Origin: Viola odorata
Taxonomy: Eukaryota; Streptophyta; Magnoliopsida; Malpighiales; Violaceae
Direction of reading: 5' to 3'
Length of the DNA stretch: 64,000 nt
NCBI GenBank assembly: GCA_963691705.1
Contig: OY829537.1
Location: 54,102,304 to 54,166,303 of the forward strand
Shown: in pieces, positions 32,290-41,617 of the stretch
Layout: the number at the start of each line of letters is the position of its first letter
Numbering within the stretch: the stretch's first letter is position 1
The notes under the pieces: model-generated
The model's input: only the letters and a program-made list of their open reading frames with translations
Databases searched by the model: none
What the model was told of the DNA's origin: nothing
Translations under genes and position numbers: made by a program

Positions 32290-32815
32290 TGATAACTTCT
32301 CGGTTTCTCTTTGAAGATGAAGTCGTGATGTTCTTGATGGAAGGATCTAGTCTCCTTTGGAAGGTGGTAAACACACAGTTTAATGAAGGATTGATGGAGT
32401 ATTTTAGGTGTTTAATGGAGTAAATACAGCAGATTAGATGTAGGAAGAGTAGATAGGAATTTATAGAAAACAATATATAAAACTTGCATTCAAATGATTA
32501 TAAGGATCTCTAGCCAAAACCTTCCCTTAATTGATCAAGAGATGATCAAGCCAAAAGGTGTTAGCTAGCTGAAAGAAAACCGGTTTTAAGAACCCTAAAG
32601 GCAAAGCCTAGCTACTTGGTCTTGATGGAGATAACTCACACAAAAATCAAAGAAAAGGTATAAAAGAGGTTATCTCATTCTATTTATAACTTGAGAATTA
32701 TTACAAGGGAAACTCCTAAAATACCCTTGGACAAAGGGCCTTGAAGGCCTAGCTGGCCTGCTGAAGTGGGCTCGGATTGGCCAAGGAATGACTCTGGCAG
32801 TATGTCGTTAAGTGG
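32290..32815 (-). repeat. Truncated 3' LTR of element F
   Basis: The sequence matches 35211-35740 closely from the TGATAAC end to about 32815 (AAGTGG), where similarity stops and gag sequence begins. The U3 part is deleted. Open frames in this block are LTR sequence and not genes. Confidence 0.85.
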
Positions 32816-33826
32816 GTACCAAAGCCGAGGACGGGTTGCTATTTGGGTATGTGTTTGGCTTGGGCAGGGGTGTGGGTTGTGTGATCTCTTGGCTGACTTT
32901 AGAGGGGAAGGAAGGAGCAGTCCAAGTAGGCTTATAAAAAGATGAGGAATTGAAAGGAGGTTTGGGTTTAGCACTTACTTGGCGTTCTATCTTGAGAGCA
33001 AGATGGAACATGTCCTCCAAGGTGTCATAGGAGTGAAAATCCAGCTGGTATGAGATCTCCTTATGTAGACCTCCCAAGAACCGAGCCATGGTGGCATCAT
33101 CACTCTCGTGTACATCAGCTCGCATCAAACATGTGAGCATTTCATGGTAGAAATCACTCACACCGCGGGGTCCTTGTGTCAATCTTTGAAGACGCTGGTG
33201 GAGGTCACAGAGGTAATAGGAAGGCACAAACCGGTGCCTCATCTCATATTTCAACTCATCCCAAGTCTCCACTGAAGGCAGCCTCTCAAGTCTCCTATTG
33301 ACCATAAGTCTATCCCACAAATGTATGGCCATTCCTGTGAATTCCACAATGTCGAGTAGTTATAGCACCCGAATACGCGCTCTACCCTACTTTCCCAATC
33401 ATAGTAGGCATCGGGGTCATCCTTGCCTTCAAAGGTAGGCATGGACAATTTGATGCTAGAGGGTTGGCTTTGCCGTGGGGGTATATCAAAATGCTCCTCG
33501 TCATCACTATGGTCACTATAGGCTATCACACCTTCGGTATTGTCATAGAGAGGTGGGGCAGCATACAAATTGGTATTGCAAGGGTCATTTGGGCTTGTTC
33601 TTTGGTGGTAATATGTGGTTGTTTGGGTAGGGTTAGGTGGAAGTGGTTGTGTGGCTGTTTTCGAGGTCAATGCTGAAATAACATCCAAAATGGCCTTGTT
33701 GGTGTGCTCTTGGGTTTCCCATTGGCGTTGCAATGCAGCCATTTGGACCGTGAGGCTAGCCATGGCCGGATTGAGGGTAGAAGACTCCTCGGACCCATCT
33801 CCCCTAGGAGAATTATCATTAGCCAT
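32816..33826 (-). pseudogene. Element F gag, frameshifted and cut at its end
   Basis: From ATG 33826 the N-terminal part runs to a conserved segment near 33440-33360 (PTFEGKDDPDAYYDWESRVE, RVFGCYNYS). A short piece is then lost and the frame changes near 33355. The capsid continues at 33347 in another frame (FTGMAIHLWDRLMVNRR, WDELKYEMRHRFVPSYYLCD, QRLQRLTQGPRGVSDFYHEM) to about 32816. This is the retrotransposon Gag domain of chromovirus-type plant gypsy elements. The expected zinc knuckle is missing because of the deletion that joins gag to the LTR. Confidence 0.8.
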
Positions 33827-35196
33827 AATTAAACATACCTACAAAAAGAAATAAACACAATTTATATAGAAAAAGTTAGTCACTCCCTCACGTGTTTTGG
33901 CTCTCGTGTTTCACACAATCACTCTAATATGCTCACTAACTCACCCACTCTTATCTCCAATGCAAACCAAGTAATTAAGCTTAGCACAAGACTCTAAGAC
34001 TCAAAACAACACAAGGAATGCAAAGAAAACAAGCTTAGAAAAAAAGGTAGAGAAGGCCGAATTGATGTTCAAGGATTGATTGCTTTGAACACCAATGACC
34101 TAGAGTAGATAGATGTAGGATACAAGGCACGAAAACTCAAGACACTAAGAGAAAGGCTAGCTCAAATGGACAACTCAAGAAGAAGAAAAGAGAAACGAAA
34201 CTAGAAATTCACAAAATGAAAAATATTGCCAAACTTGTGTTCTTCACAAAAACCTTCACTTTAAAAGATGTAATTCACTTCAAATGCACACACACATGTA
34301 GTCTCTTGCTTGTCACTCAATTTGTAATTTTTTTTATTTATTTTAGGAACTTGATCTTTTTTCTTATTATTGATCTTTCTTTTAGTTCCTTTCTCTTTTC
34401 TTTTATGTTTTTGTTTCTTTTGAATTGAGTGCAAGAGAACTCACTTGTATGACATGTATTTTGAATAGAAGTGAAAGACAAGTAGTTTTGCAAGTGAAAA
34501 AAAAATATCGCTAAATGCCAAAAGTGTGAATGAATGACACGTAGTGCAAGTGTGTATGACAAGTGGTCTTTGCAAGGTGTATGACAAGGAGTGCCAAGGT
34601 GTATGAAAAGCAAAAAGGCAAGCAAGTATGCTGCCCTAGGGCTGGCTATGTGAGGCAAATAAGAGTGTTGAACAAGCTAAAATGCTTGGCTCACAATGAT
34701 TGTAAAATACTTGGCTCACAAAGTGTGATGTGGCCGGCTAGGAGAAGAGCCCAAAAATGATGGTAACTAGCTAGCAAACATGGCTCTCATGGCTTATCAT
34801 AGGAAGCTCCAATCACAGCAATTAATCACAATTAAGAAGATGAAGATTCAGCCACCTAGATGCACAAAACACACAAAAATGCAGCAATTGTGTTTCTTCA
34901 AGATCAAACCACTACAAGACAAATAATTTGACATAAAATTGAAAACTTCCAAATGGAAAATAATCGAAGATGATGGTAGGAAACAATGTTTCAACCGTGG
35001 AAATGAGAAGGGAAGAGATTTGAACTGAAGAAACTGTAAGAAAACGAAGTTTCGTAATTAGATGAACGGCTATGAAAATGGGGAAAAATAGAAAAACATT
35101 TCAGCACAAAATGATAGATATCTACGGTAGAGGAGATGATTCTAACCGTAGAAATGGTGTCAAAGTGAGGTTTACCAACCTAGAAGACAACTTGAA
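33827..35196 (-). other. Untranslated leader of element F
   Basis: About 1.37 kb between primer site and gag start with no coding sequence and A-rich and T-rich patches. Short open frames here are chance. Confidence 0.5.
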
Positions 35197-35208
35197 GCTC
35201 CGCTACCA
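35197..35208 (-). promoter_or_regulatory. Primer-binding site of element F
   Basis: On the minus strand TGGTAGCGGAGC follows the LTR end by two bases. It is a variant of the plant initiator-tRNA-Met type site. Confidence 0.7.
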
Positions 35209-35210
35209 CT

Positions 35211-35947
35211 TGATAACTTGTCGGTTTCCCTTTGAAGATGAAGTCGTGATATTCTTAAGGGAAGGATCTAGTCTCTTTTGGGAGGTGGTAAACACACTAT
35301 TTAGTAAAGGATTGATGGAGTATTTTAGGTGTTTAATGGAGTAAATGCAGTGGATTAGATATAGGAAGAGTAGATAGGAATTTATGGAAAATAATATATA
35401 AAACTTGCATTCAAATGATTACAAGGATCTCTAGCCGAAACCTACACTTAATTGATCAAGAGATAATCAAGTCGAAAGATGTTAGCTAGCTGAAAGAAGA
35501 TTGGTTTTAAGAACCCTAAAGGCAAAGCCTAGCTACTTGGTCTTTATGGAGATAACTCACATAAAAATCAAAGACAAGGTATAAAAGAGGCTATCTCCTT
35601 CTATTTATACCTTGAGAATTATTACAAGGAAAACTCCTAAAACACCCTTGCATAAAGGGCATTGAAGGCCTAGTTGGGCAGCTGAAGTAGGCTCGGATTG
35701 GCCAAGGAATGACTTTTGTGGTATGTCACTAAGTGGCTGGTGGCATAGCGCTAGCCACACTTCCAAGACTTTGCCAAACTGCCAAGGCTGGCAGCATGCC
35801 GCTAGGGCACTGTCTTGGACTTCTCTTCGCGTGCGCGCGGCGATCCTCATGGCTTGCGAGGGTTTGGGGCGTGGTTCTTCATGGCTGGCACGACCTACCT
35901 GTGAGGTTACTTCGCGGATACGGGTGAGAGCCCTTGAGCTCGTATCA
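35211..35947 (-). repeat. Complete 5' LTR of element F
   Basis: The 737-bp LTR starts TGATAACTTG and ends CGTATCA in plus coordinates, with the duplication GTTGT directly outside. It pairs with 32290-32815. Confidence 0.85.
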
Positions 35948-35952
35948 GTTGT

Positions 35953-36222
35953 TCAATACCTATGAACGAAATGATCGATTTCGCGATGAACCATTACAAC
36001 CCTAAATGTCTTGCATCCAAATCTTCATGCCTCATTGACATCATAATCTTGATATTATAGATATCATTATTGAGAAATTTAATAATACCATTTTTTAGAT
36101 ATGAAAATGTAAAAAATTCTTCCATTGAAATATGCAAAGTAAAGCAAATGTTATAATAATTTCGAGGCCGACTTAATGAATTTAGCAAAATAAATAATTA
36201 TAACCTTATAGTTCATAGAGTA
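35953..36222. repeat. Rest of locus repeat copy 2, left flank of the hAT-like element
   Basis: This continues the spacer cut by element F at 32289. It contains TTGAGAAATTTAATAATACC (36070) and GGCCGACTTAATGAATTTA (36165), which recur near 30724 and 52957. Bases 36215-36222 (ATAGAGTA) are the left 8-bp duplication of the hAT-like element. Confidence 0.45.
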
Positions 36223-36330
36223 TATGGATGGCAATTCCGCCCGCAGATATAGATATCCACCCAATATCCGCAATTATGGGTAGATATTACCCGCATATTA
36301 TGGATATTTTGCGGGTATGGAGATACCTGC

Positions 36331-36896
36331 TGATAATAATTTGTCTTCTGCCGAAGGATGTATGGCGGAGCAGCTCTTCTCAGATCAGTGTGCGCGACGG
36401 TCCATAGTACCTGCAATGCACCGGTGGGGGTCTCCGGCGGAAACACTCCGATGCTTAAGTCAGTATGTGTACTGAAATTGGCAGAGTTTTGGCCAGTCAA
36501 GCCCGCTTACCTGCCTCCTTTGTGGGGGAGGTATTTATAGAAGAAAGGGGGCGTTCCCGCCCGAGTAAATGGGTACGGAGCTATCGCTCGCGTTAGGGTC
36601 TGTGGTTCGCCCCTATCATGATACGCTACCTTGGCGGTAGGTGTGTAGGTAGATATTGCCACGGTAGGATAATGGCCGGAGTGTTAATCCTGAAGCGTGG
36701 TTTCCTCTGGGGGTGAGATAACTCTTTGAGCCAAGCAGGAGGTCCGTGAGAGGAGCCGGTAGGGTCCCGTTAGCCTTTGTAGTGTTAGCCTTTGGGGAAG
36801 GTAGCAATCTTGTCCCTACCGTGGTGGTGCGAAACAATGCCTCTTCCCACCGGGTGATAGACGAAAATACCCTTTCTTTTAGGTGGATTGTTATCA
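36331..36896 (-). repeat. 3' LTR of element B
   Basis: A 566-bp LTR with TGATAAT and GTTATCA ends and a TATA box on the minus strand (CTATAAATAC, about 36530-36539). It lies downstream of gag-pol in the minus sense and directly upstream of the antisense genes. Frames at 36358-36540 and 36616-36897 are LTR translation only. Confidence 0.9.
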
Positions 36897-36945
36897 TAAG
36901 CCCAACTGAAAATGAGCCCGAGTGTTTACCAAGGGCTAACGTTCC
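36897..36945 (+). promoter_or_regulatory. Conserved boundary block next to the 3' LTR of element B
   Basis: GCCCAACTGAAAATGAGCCC (36900-36919) and the following GAGTG, ACCAAGGGCT match the block next to the 3' LTR of element A in reverse orientation. It stands where plus-strand DNA priming should occur, yet is not a plain purine tract. It could instead be the start of an antisense promoter. Confidence 0.6.
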
Positions 36946-37022
36946 TTCTCTTACGGAGAGTTCTTCTAAGTACCGGGGCGGTTTTGCCTCAGAAGATGGT
37001 CCTGACGGCTTTTTGTCCGAAT

Positions 37023-37030
37023 CTATAAAT
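37023..37030 (+). promoter_or_regulatory. TATA box of accessory gene 1 in element B
   Basis: CTATAAAT lies 61 bp before the ATG at 37091. Element A has CTATAAATGC at the equivalent place, embedded in similar sequence (CGGATCTATAAAT against CCGAATCTATAAAT). Confidence 0.6.
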
Positions 37031-37090
37031 CAGAGGTTCCTTTGCGCCAGTTTCTTCGTATTTTCACGTTCTTTCTTTTCATATTTCGTC

Positions 37091-37474
37091 ATGGATGAAC
37101 TGACCCGCAATTTCCTGATCTCTAAAACTCTGACCCTGAAGAATCTTACTGAGGGTGATATCGGCTTCCTGGAGAGGATGATCACCAAGACCTCCGAGGA
37201 TGTCCTGGAGTTGCAGGGGGTGCTAACCCCTATTCTGTCTAGACAGCTGGGAATAACTCTGGAGGATTTTAATCCCCTAGAGAGTTTGGCGAAACTGGCC
37301 ACTATCAGTGCCCACCTTGATGTGGTGGCCTCGATGCTGCAGCAGAGGAAAGATCTGCTGGCCTGCTGCCTAAAGGGCATGAGAGTTTGCTCTTCCGAAC
37401 TGACCTCCGTCGCTGACGCTTTAAGGGAGGTTCCCATTATGCCAGGGGAAGATGATGCGGGGTCTAATATCTGA
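37091..37474 (+). CDS. Accessory gene 1 of element B: conserved 127-residue helical protein
   Basis: An open frame from ATG 37091 to TGA 37472-37474. The longer frame starting upstream at 36746 begins inside the LTR and is not supported. The start is fixed by agreement with element A (MDELTRNFLISKTLTLKNLT). Long blocks are unchanged between A and B (LTLKNLTEGD, EDFNP, MLQQRKDLL, SSELTSV), while other positions vary, a pattern of selected protein sequence. It is predicted mostly helical, with an acidic end (GEDDAGSNI). No known catalytic motif, signal peptide or membrane span. It is the first gene read from the LTR in the antisense direction. Confidence 0.8.
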   Translation: MDELTRNFLISKTLTLKNLTEGDIGFLERMITKTSEDVLELQGVLTPILSRQLGITLEDFNPLESLAKLATISAHLDVVASMLQQRKDLLACCLKGMRVCSSELTSVADALREVPIMPGEDDAGSNI

Positions 37475-37888
37475 CCGCTGGCTTCACTTCTTCTCGTTGT
37501 TTTTCTTATGTTTCTTGTACATATTTGAACGCTAAGGCCACCTGGCCATAAATAAATAACTGTGTCTGCTTTTTCTCAAGTCTTCTCTCTTTTCTTGCTT
37601 GGTTGCTTGCTTTATTTGTTGGAAATATTTGTCATGAGCCCAACTGAAAATGGGTCTTCCTCGGGACATTGTATTGCAGTGGTCGTGTTCCGGGAATTAG
37701 CAATGAATGCTCTGTCTTGACTGTTACAGGGCCGTCTTTTCAGTGGCAGGTGGTTGGGCGGTTCTTTGGTGCCCTTTGATTGGTGCGTTCAATGAGCAGA
37801 TGCGCCTGTGACGGATCGGATTCTGCAATTGCAGTTATTTTTCCCAAGCGTCTTAATTGATTTTTCAGGGATCGCAGTGCTTACTCGA
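37475..37888. promoter_or_regulatory. Spacer between accessory genes 1 and 2 with internal boundary motif
   Basis: GAGCCCAACTGAAAATGGG at 37636-37654 repeats the LTR-boundary motif of 36899-36919. The same second copy exists in element A. The first 100 bp include AATAAATAA (37550), a possible poly(A) signal for gene 1. Confidence 0.5.
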
Positions 37889-37898
37889 CTATATAAGG
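37889..37898 (+). promoter_or_regulatory. TATA box of accessory gene 2 in element B
   Basis: CTATATAAGG stands 74 bp before the ATG at 37963, followed by a CT-rich leader ending in TTTTGCAGGTCACATGG. Identical TATA text precedes accessory gene 3 in element A. Confidence 0.6.
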
Positions 37899-37962
37899 GA
37901 GTTTGGTTTCCCTTTCCTGTTCATCTTCATCCTTTTCCTTCTTTTTTGCTTTTGCAGGTCAC

Positions 37963-38385
37963 ATGGCAGATTTTTATTTCTTAAGTTCCATGGATCGCGA
38001 CTCCTTGCCGACTCCCCCGACTTCGCCGGACTCAGATCATCCCCCTCCTTCGCCACCATGGAGGCCTCCGGTCCGCCGAAAGGGTCGTAAGAGACAGGGG
38101 AAACGGACTTCCAAGACGCCCTTTGCGACTTTGGCTTCTTCTGGTTCTGCTATTCAAGAGGGTGGCAAACGTTTTTCTTCCCCTGATTGCTCGCTGAACG
38201 AGGATTTTCCCACCAGTGCTGATGCGGGGTTGGCAGATTCGAGTGTCAAAGAAAAGTTATGCCCGTCAGGGTCCTGCCCAGAAAGGGAGGCAGACCAGCC
38301 TGTCCCGAATGCTGACGGGAAGATGCCATTCCTTGATGATGACGGGGTTTATCACCATGGCATTTACTGGCCTGATGAGGATTAG
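37963..38385 (+). CDS. Accessory gene 2 of element B: proline/serine-rich acidic protein, 140 residues
   Basis: The frame from ATG 37963 is open to TAG 38383-38385. The upstream in-frame ATG at 37903 lies right at the TATA box and is not the likely start; the element A gene begins at the same MAD. It has a proline/serine block (SLPTPPTSPDSDHPPPSPP), a basic stretch (RRKGRKRQGKRTSK), a variable serine-rich middle, and an end in HGIYWPDED that agrees with element A. It is probably disordered. The basic stretch could serve nuclear import or nucleic-acid binding, which is inference. The function is unknown. Confidence 0.75.
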   Translation: MADFYFLSSMDRDSLPTPPTSPDSDHPPPSPPWRPPVRRKGRKRQGKRTSKTPFATLASSGSAIQEGGKRFSSPDCSLNEDFPTSADAGLADSSVKEKLCPSGSCPEREADQPVPNADGKMPFLDDDGVYHHGIYWPDED

Positions 38386-38881
38386 CCATTTTGCATTGTA
38401 CCCGCCTATTGGCGTTTTATGAATAAAATGATGTTTTCTGCCTTTCCAATTTTGTCGTTATTTCCGTTAGCCTGCTGGTTCTTGGTGATAGCTAACGCAA
38501 GCGGTTGGCCTGACTGAGGCAATCGCTTCGCGGTTACTCTGACCGGGTCAATACTGTCTCGCCCTTTTGGGGAGTCTCGACGAATAACTTCTCTTTTTTC
38601 AAATTTCTTTAACGCGCTTCCACGTGGCCAACTTCTTTTACACGCGTCTTCGCCCGATTGGTGACTCAATTAATGCGGTGGCATTTTTATCCTTTAAGAA
38701 GGGCCATTCTCCAATTTCTCAAAACTTTTGCCCTTACTTCGAATTTTCCTTTTCGTCTTCCTTCGTCTTCTTCCCCGAATACCTCTTCGGCCGCTCGTCA
38801 CTGCCCGCCGATTTCTCTGCGATTCTTCTCCTTTAAGGTATCAATTCGTCCCTTCTCAGATTTCCTTTTTGTTGGTTTGCT
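38386..38881. promoter_or_regulatory. Spacer and promoter region upstream of accessory gene 3 in element B
   Basis: No gene. AATAAAATGA at 38420 may be the poly(A) signal for gene 2. A CT-rich leader (38730-38880) precedes the next ATG. Frames at 38406-38669, 38624-38836 and 38658-38975 are not conserved in element A. Confidence 0.4.
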
Positions 38882-41001
38882 ATGGCTAGGAATAGACCTC
38901 GCCAGATTATCTCTAGGCCCATGGATCCCGAGGTCGCCCAATCACCGAGCATTTTTACCTGCGATGTGGTTCTGAAAGCCGAATTGGAGGAACATGGTAT
39001 TACCTTTCCTCCTGGGCATGAGCCTTCTATTCCCGGAAGTGATATGCGGCTTCATAATCTAGGGTGGGGCCACAGTAGGCTTCTTTATTTTAAAATGTTC
39101 CTTTATGGTTTCCGCTTTCCCGTTCATGAGTCGATACTAACTCTGCTGCGGGAGTATAGCCTTAATCCTGCCCAGATAACTCCTTCCTCTTGGTGTGCGG
39201 TTTATGCTTTTCTTCGTGCTTGCGAGTTGAAGAACATTTTTACCCCATCTATCAATTTGTTTCGCAAATTCTTTAGCATGATTTGCTACAATTGTTTAAT
39301 CGAGATTACTCCCCGGTGGGATGATGCGCTCGTGCAGTCATTTTGGCAACGTTTTCACGGCTTCAAGAAGGGTGTAGCTGATTGGAGGAGCAGCTTCTTT
39401 GTTCTAGAGCTACCGTCACGTTTGTGGCGTATCAATTTCAATCAGGAACTGATAGGTCCCGTTTGGACAAATCCCGCGATTTTATCCAGGACTGAGTTGG
39501 ACTAGGCTAACGCTTTGTTAGACGAGAATACCCACTACCGCATTCGTGCCTTTGCTCTGTTCAAACCTCTGGAAGAGTGCGTTATGGGTGAGCCTATTTC
39601 TTTCCATATTTTCTTTACTTTGGCCCTCGCATGCTTTGTTTGCTATAAGAAGCTGACGGTTGATTCCCAGGTGACACTGGTACTCCTCTGAACGTAATAC
39701 CGCTTCAAACTTTACCGGCCTCGCCTTCGGCTGAGGGCTCAAGTAGGGGTGGCGTTCCTCCTTCGAGGAAGAGAACTAAAACGGTTGCCCGGGGAGGGCG
39801 AAGGCCCGTTAGCTCTGTACGAACTTCTCGCTTTGTGGAAAATTGGCTACCGAAGCGTCGCAAGGGGACGGACTCCAAGCCTGTCGCAACGACGGTAATT
39901 ACTAGCGATGATGAGGATGCAGATGCCAAGTCAGACCTTTGCCATGCTTCTTCCCTTGCTGCTTCCCAGCGTCGGAAAAAACTTCGAGTGGCCTCTGGTG
40001 GACAAGCTACCGGGACATCTCCTGTGGATGTGGCAACTGTTTCTACGCCTGTTGTTTCGTCTGAGGTGGGCGCCTCTCAGCCAACGGAAGCCGCTGAGGC
40101 GTTGGAAAAAACTTGTTCTACTGAGGGAGAGGCCCTACCGATGGAATGTCCTCCTCCCATGGCTGACGCTCCCGATTCTCCGATTGCTCGTTGTATTCCT
40201 GACGTAGTGGTCACGCCTCCTGTGGCGGATTTAACTGCTGAACTACCGCCTATGGTTACTCCGCAGCTATTTTTTACTCCTTTCAAGAGTATTTTTCCTC
40301 AGGGCTCTTCTCCGCCTCCCTCAATCAATCTTGGTCCTGACGGGGTCCCGGCCTACCGTATGAATCTTGCAGGGTTTTGCTTTGATGCCCTTCGCGCTGT
40401 CGGGGTTCCCCAACCTTTTTCTCGAGATGAGTTTACTGCACCCTTGATAGGGGAGATGCTGAGTTCCAAAAAGGAGAAAGAGGAATTTCTTCAACTCCCT
40501 CCCTCGGCACGCTTTCGCTATGTTCTGAATGATTCTCTGGACTTCTTCCGCCATCTGAATTATCAATTCGAAATTCACGATCGCGAGTCACGTAATTTTT
40601 CCAGCGCATTGTGTGTTGCAAGGGTGCAGCTTGAGAAGGTGGTGGAGCACTCTAGGTTGCTGACGCATCTTTGTGAATCGTCCCAAACGGAATTGGACAG
40701 AGAAAAATCTATCGGGAAAGCCAAGATAGAAGTTCTGGAGGCGGAATTGGCGCTAGAAAAGAAGAAAAATCTCTTTCTCCGTGAAGAGATACTTGCTCGA
40801 GATGAGGGGTCTGCTAGGGCGTCATTAAAGGAAGAGTTATGGAGGAAGAGGGTTCTGGAGGCCTTCATTTCTGGATTTGCGGCCCGCTTCAAAGGTAACC
40901 CTTCGGATCCAGCCCAGGTAGCTGATTACATCTCTATCATGATGGGTGAGATTAGCAAAGGTGACAGCGGTTCTTCTGACCCTTCGAGGGAGAAAGCCTA
41001 A
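38882..41001 (+). pseudogene. Accessory gene 3 of element B: Transposase_28-like domain plus coiled coil, two exons, one stop
   Basis: Exon 1 38882-39587, intron 39588-39670 (83 bp, GTGAGC to TTCCCAG), exon 2 39671-41001. The join is in phase 1 and keeps frame, giving 679 codons, interrupted only by TAG at 39503-39505 (codon 208). Exon 1 has LLYFKMFLYGFRFPVHES, ITPSSWCAVYAFLRACELKN and IEITPRWDDALVQSFWQRF, resembling the plant Transposase_28 ('putative gypsy-type transposon') family. Exon 2 holds SVRTSRFVENWLPKRRKG (basic), a serine/proline-rich linker and a C-terminal coiled coil with REKSIGKAKIEVLEAEL. Domain order, intron and length agree with element A. With a single stop it has only recently decayed, or the stop marks a natural shorter product. 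Confidence 0.8.
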
Positions 41002-41502
41002 CGCTAGCGATGGTGCCTGGGCCTTTCCTTGTTTTTCTTATTGTTGTCTCTTCTTTTGATATTTCTTGAAAACCATTCGAACATTGTTTCTCTTGTAATA
41101 ATGCTAACGTTTTGTATCCTTTATCGTACTGTATGATATTACCGTTTATTTCTTCTTTATCTTCTTTGTATCATCGCGCCGTTTGGCAAGGCCAGCGCTG
41201 CTTTTTATGTTTTTTAATCAATCCCCCTGCCCCTCATTTAATGCGACTTGAAGGGTAATGATGAAAGGAGACACGTGTCCTTCCTCAGAGGGGCGTTTGG
41301 AGAAGGCGTCTCTTAGGGAGTTGCGAGTGCAGAAGCGTTTCGTCCTTATTTTAAATTTGCACCTTCTGGCTCGTGCCTTACTTTATGACGCGCTGCTTCG
41401 CCACGTGTCTGCTGCTGACTGGTCGCCCTTTCAGGGTTATATCTATTGTTTCTTCTACCCCTTTTTCTTTTTCCATCTTTCCCTTATACGCTATTGTGCT
41501 TT
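41002..41502. promoter_or_regulatory. Upstream region of accessory gene 4 in element B
   Basis: About 500 bp without a supported gene. GTAATAATGC near 41095 may help end gene 3. The frame starting at 41258 is the same frame as gene 4 extended upstream, but lies before the TATA-like box and is not conserved in element A. Confidence 0.4.
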
Positions 41503-41512
41503 GGATAAATAC
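41503..41512 (+). promoter_or_regulatory. TATA-like box of accessory gene 4 in element B
   Basis: GGATAAATAC lies about 105 bp before the ATG at 41618, followed by a pyrimidine-rich leader. A TATA-like TTATAAAAC occurs upstream of the same gene in element A. Confidence 0.45.
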
Positions 41513-41617
41513 TTTGCGCCGCTCTCTCTTTCTGGTTCAAGACTCCTCGCATTCTCTTTCACAAAGGTACAAGGTACACATCCTTTTTCTTTTCTCTTTG
41601 TTTCTTCCTTGTTGGCC

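Larger units (their letters stand above)
32290..35947 (-). mobile_element. Element F: minus-strand Ty3/gypsy deletion derivative with intact insertion boundaries
   Basis: The 3.66-kb insertion has ends TGATAAC and GTATCA and a perfect 5-bp target-site duplication GTTGT (32285-32289 and 35948-35952). From the right on the minus strand it holds a complete 737-bp LTR, a primer site, a 1.4-kb leader, a gag, and then directly a truncated LTR. Everything from the end of gag through pol and into the U3 part of the 3' LTR is missing. It is a non-autonomous copy. Confidence 0.85.

Noticed and set aside
32190..32473. Open frames on both strands (77 and 85 codons)
   Set aside because: They lie in the truncated LTR of element F; the equivalent text at 35072-35344 is also LTR sequence.
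36358..36897. Open frames on both strands and the upstream half of the 242-codon frame 36746-37474
   Set aside because: They are LTR translation and are repeated at 50744-51444. The real gene starts at 37091, as shown by element A.
38810..38881. A possible very short intron (GTATCAATTC...CTCAG) before accessory gene 3, with a similar sequence in element A
   Set aside because: At about 22-25 bp it is too short for a plant intron; probably only pyrimidine-rich leader.
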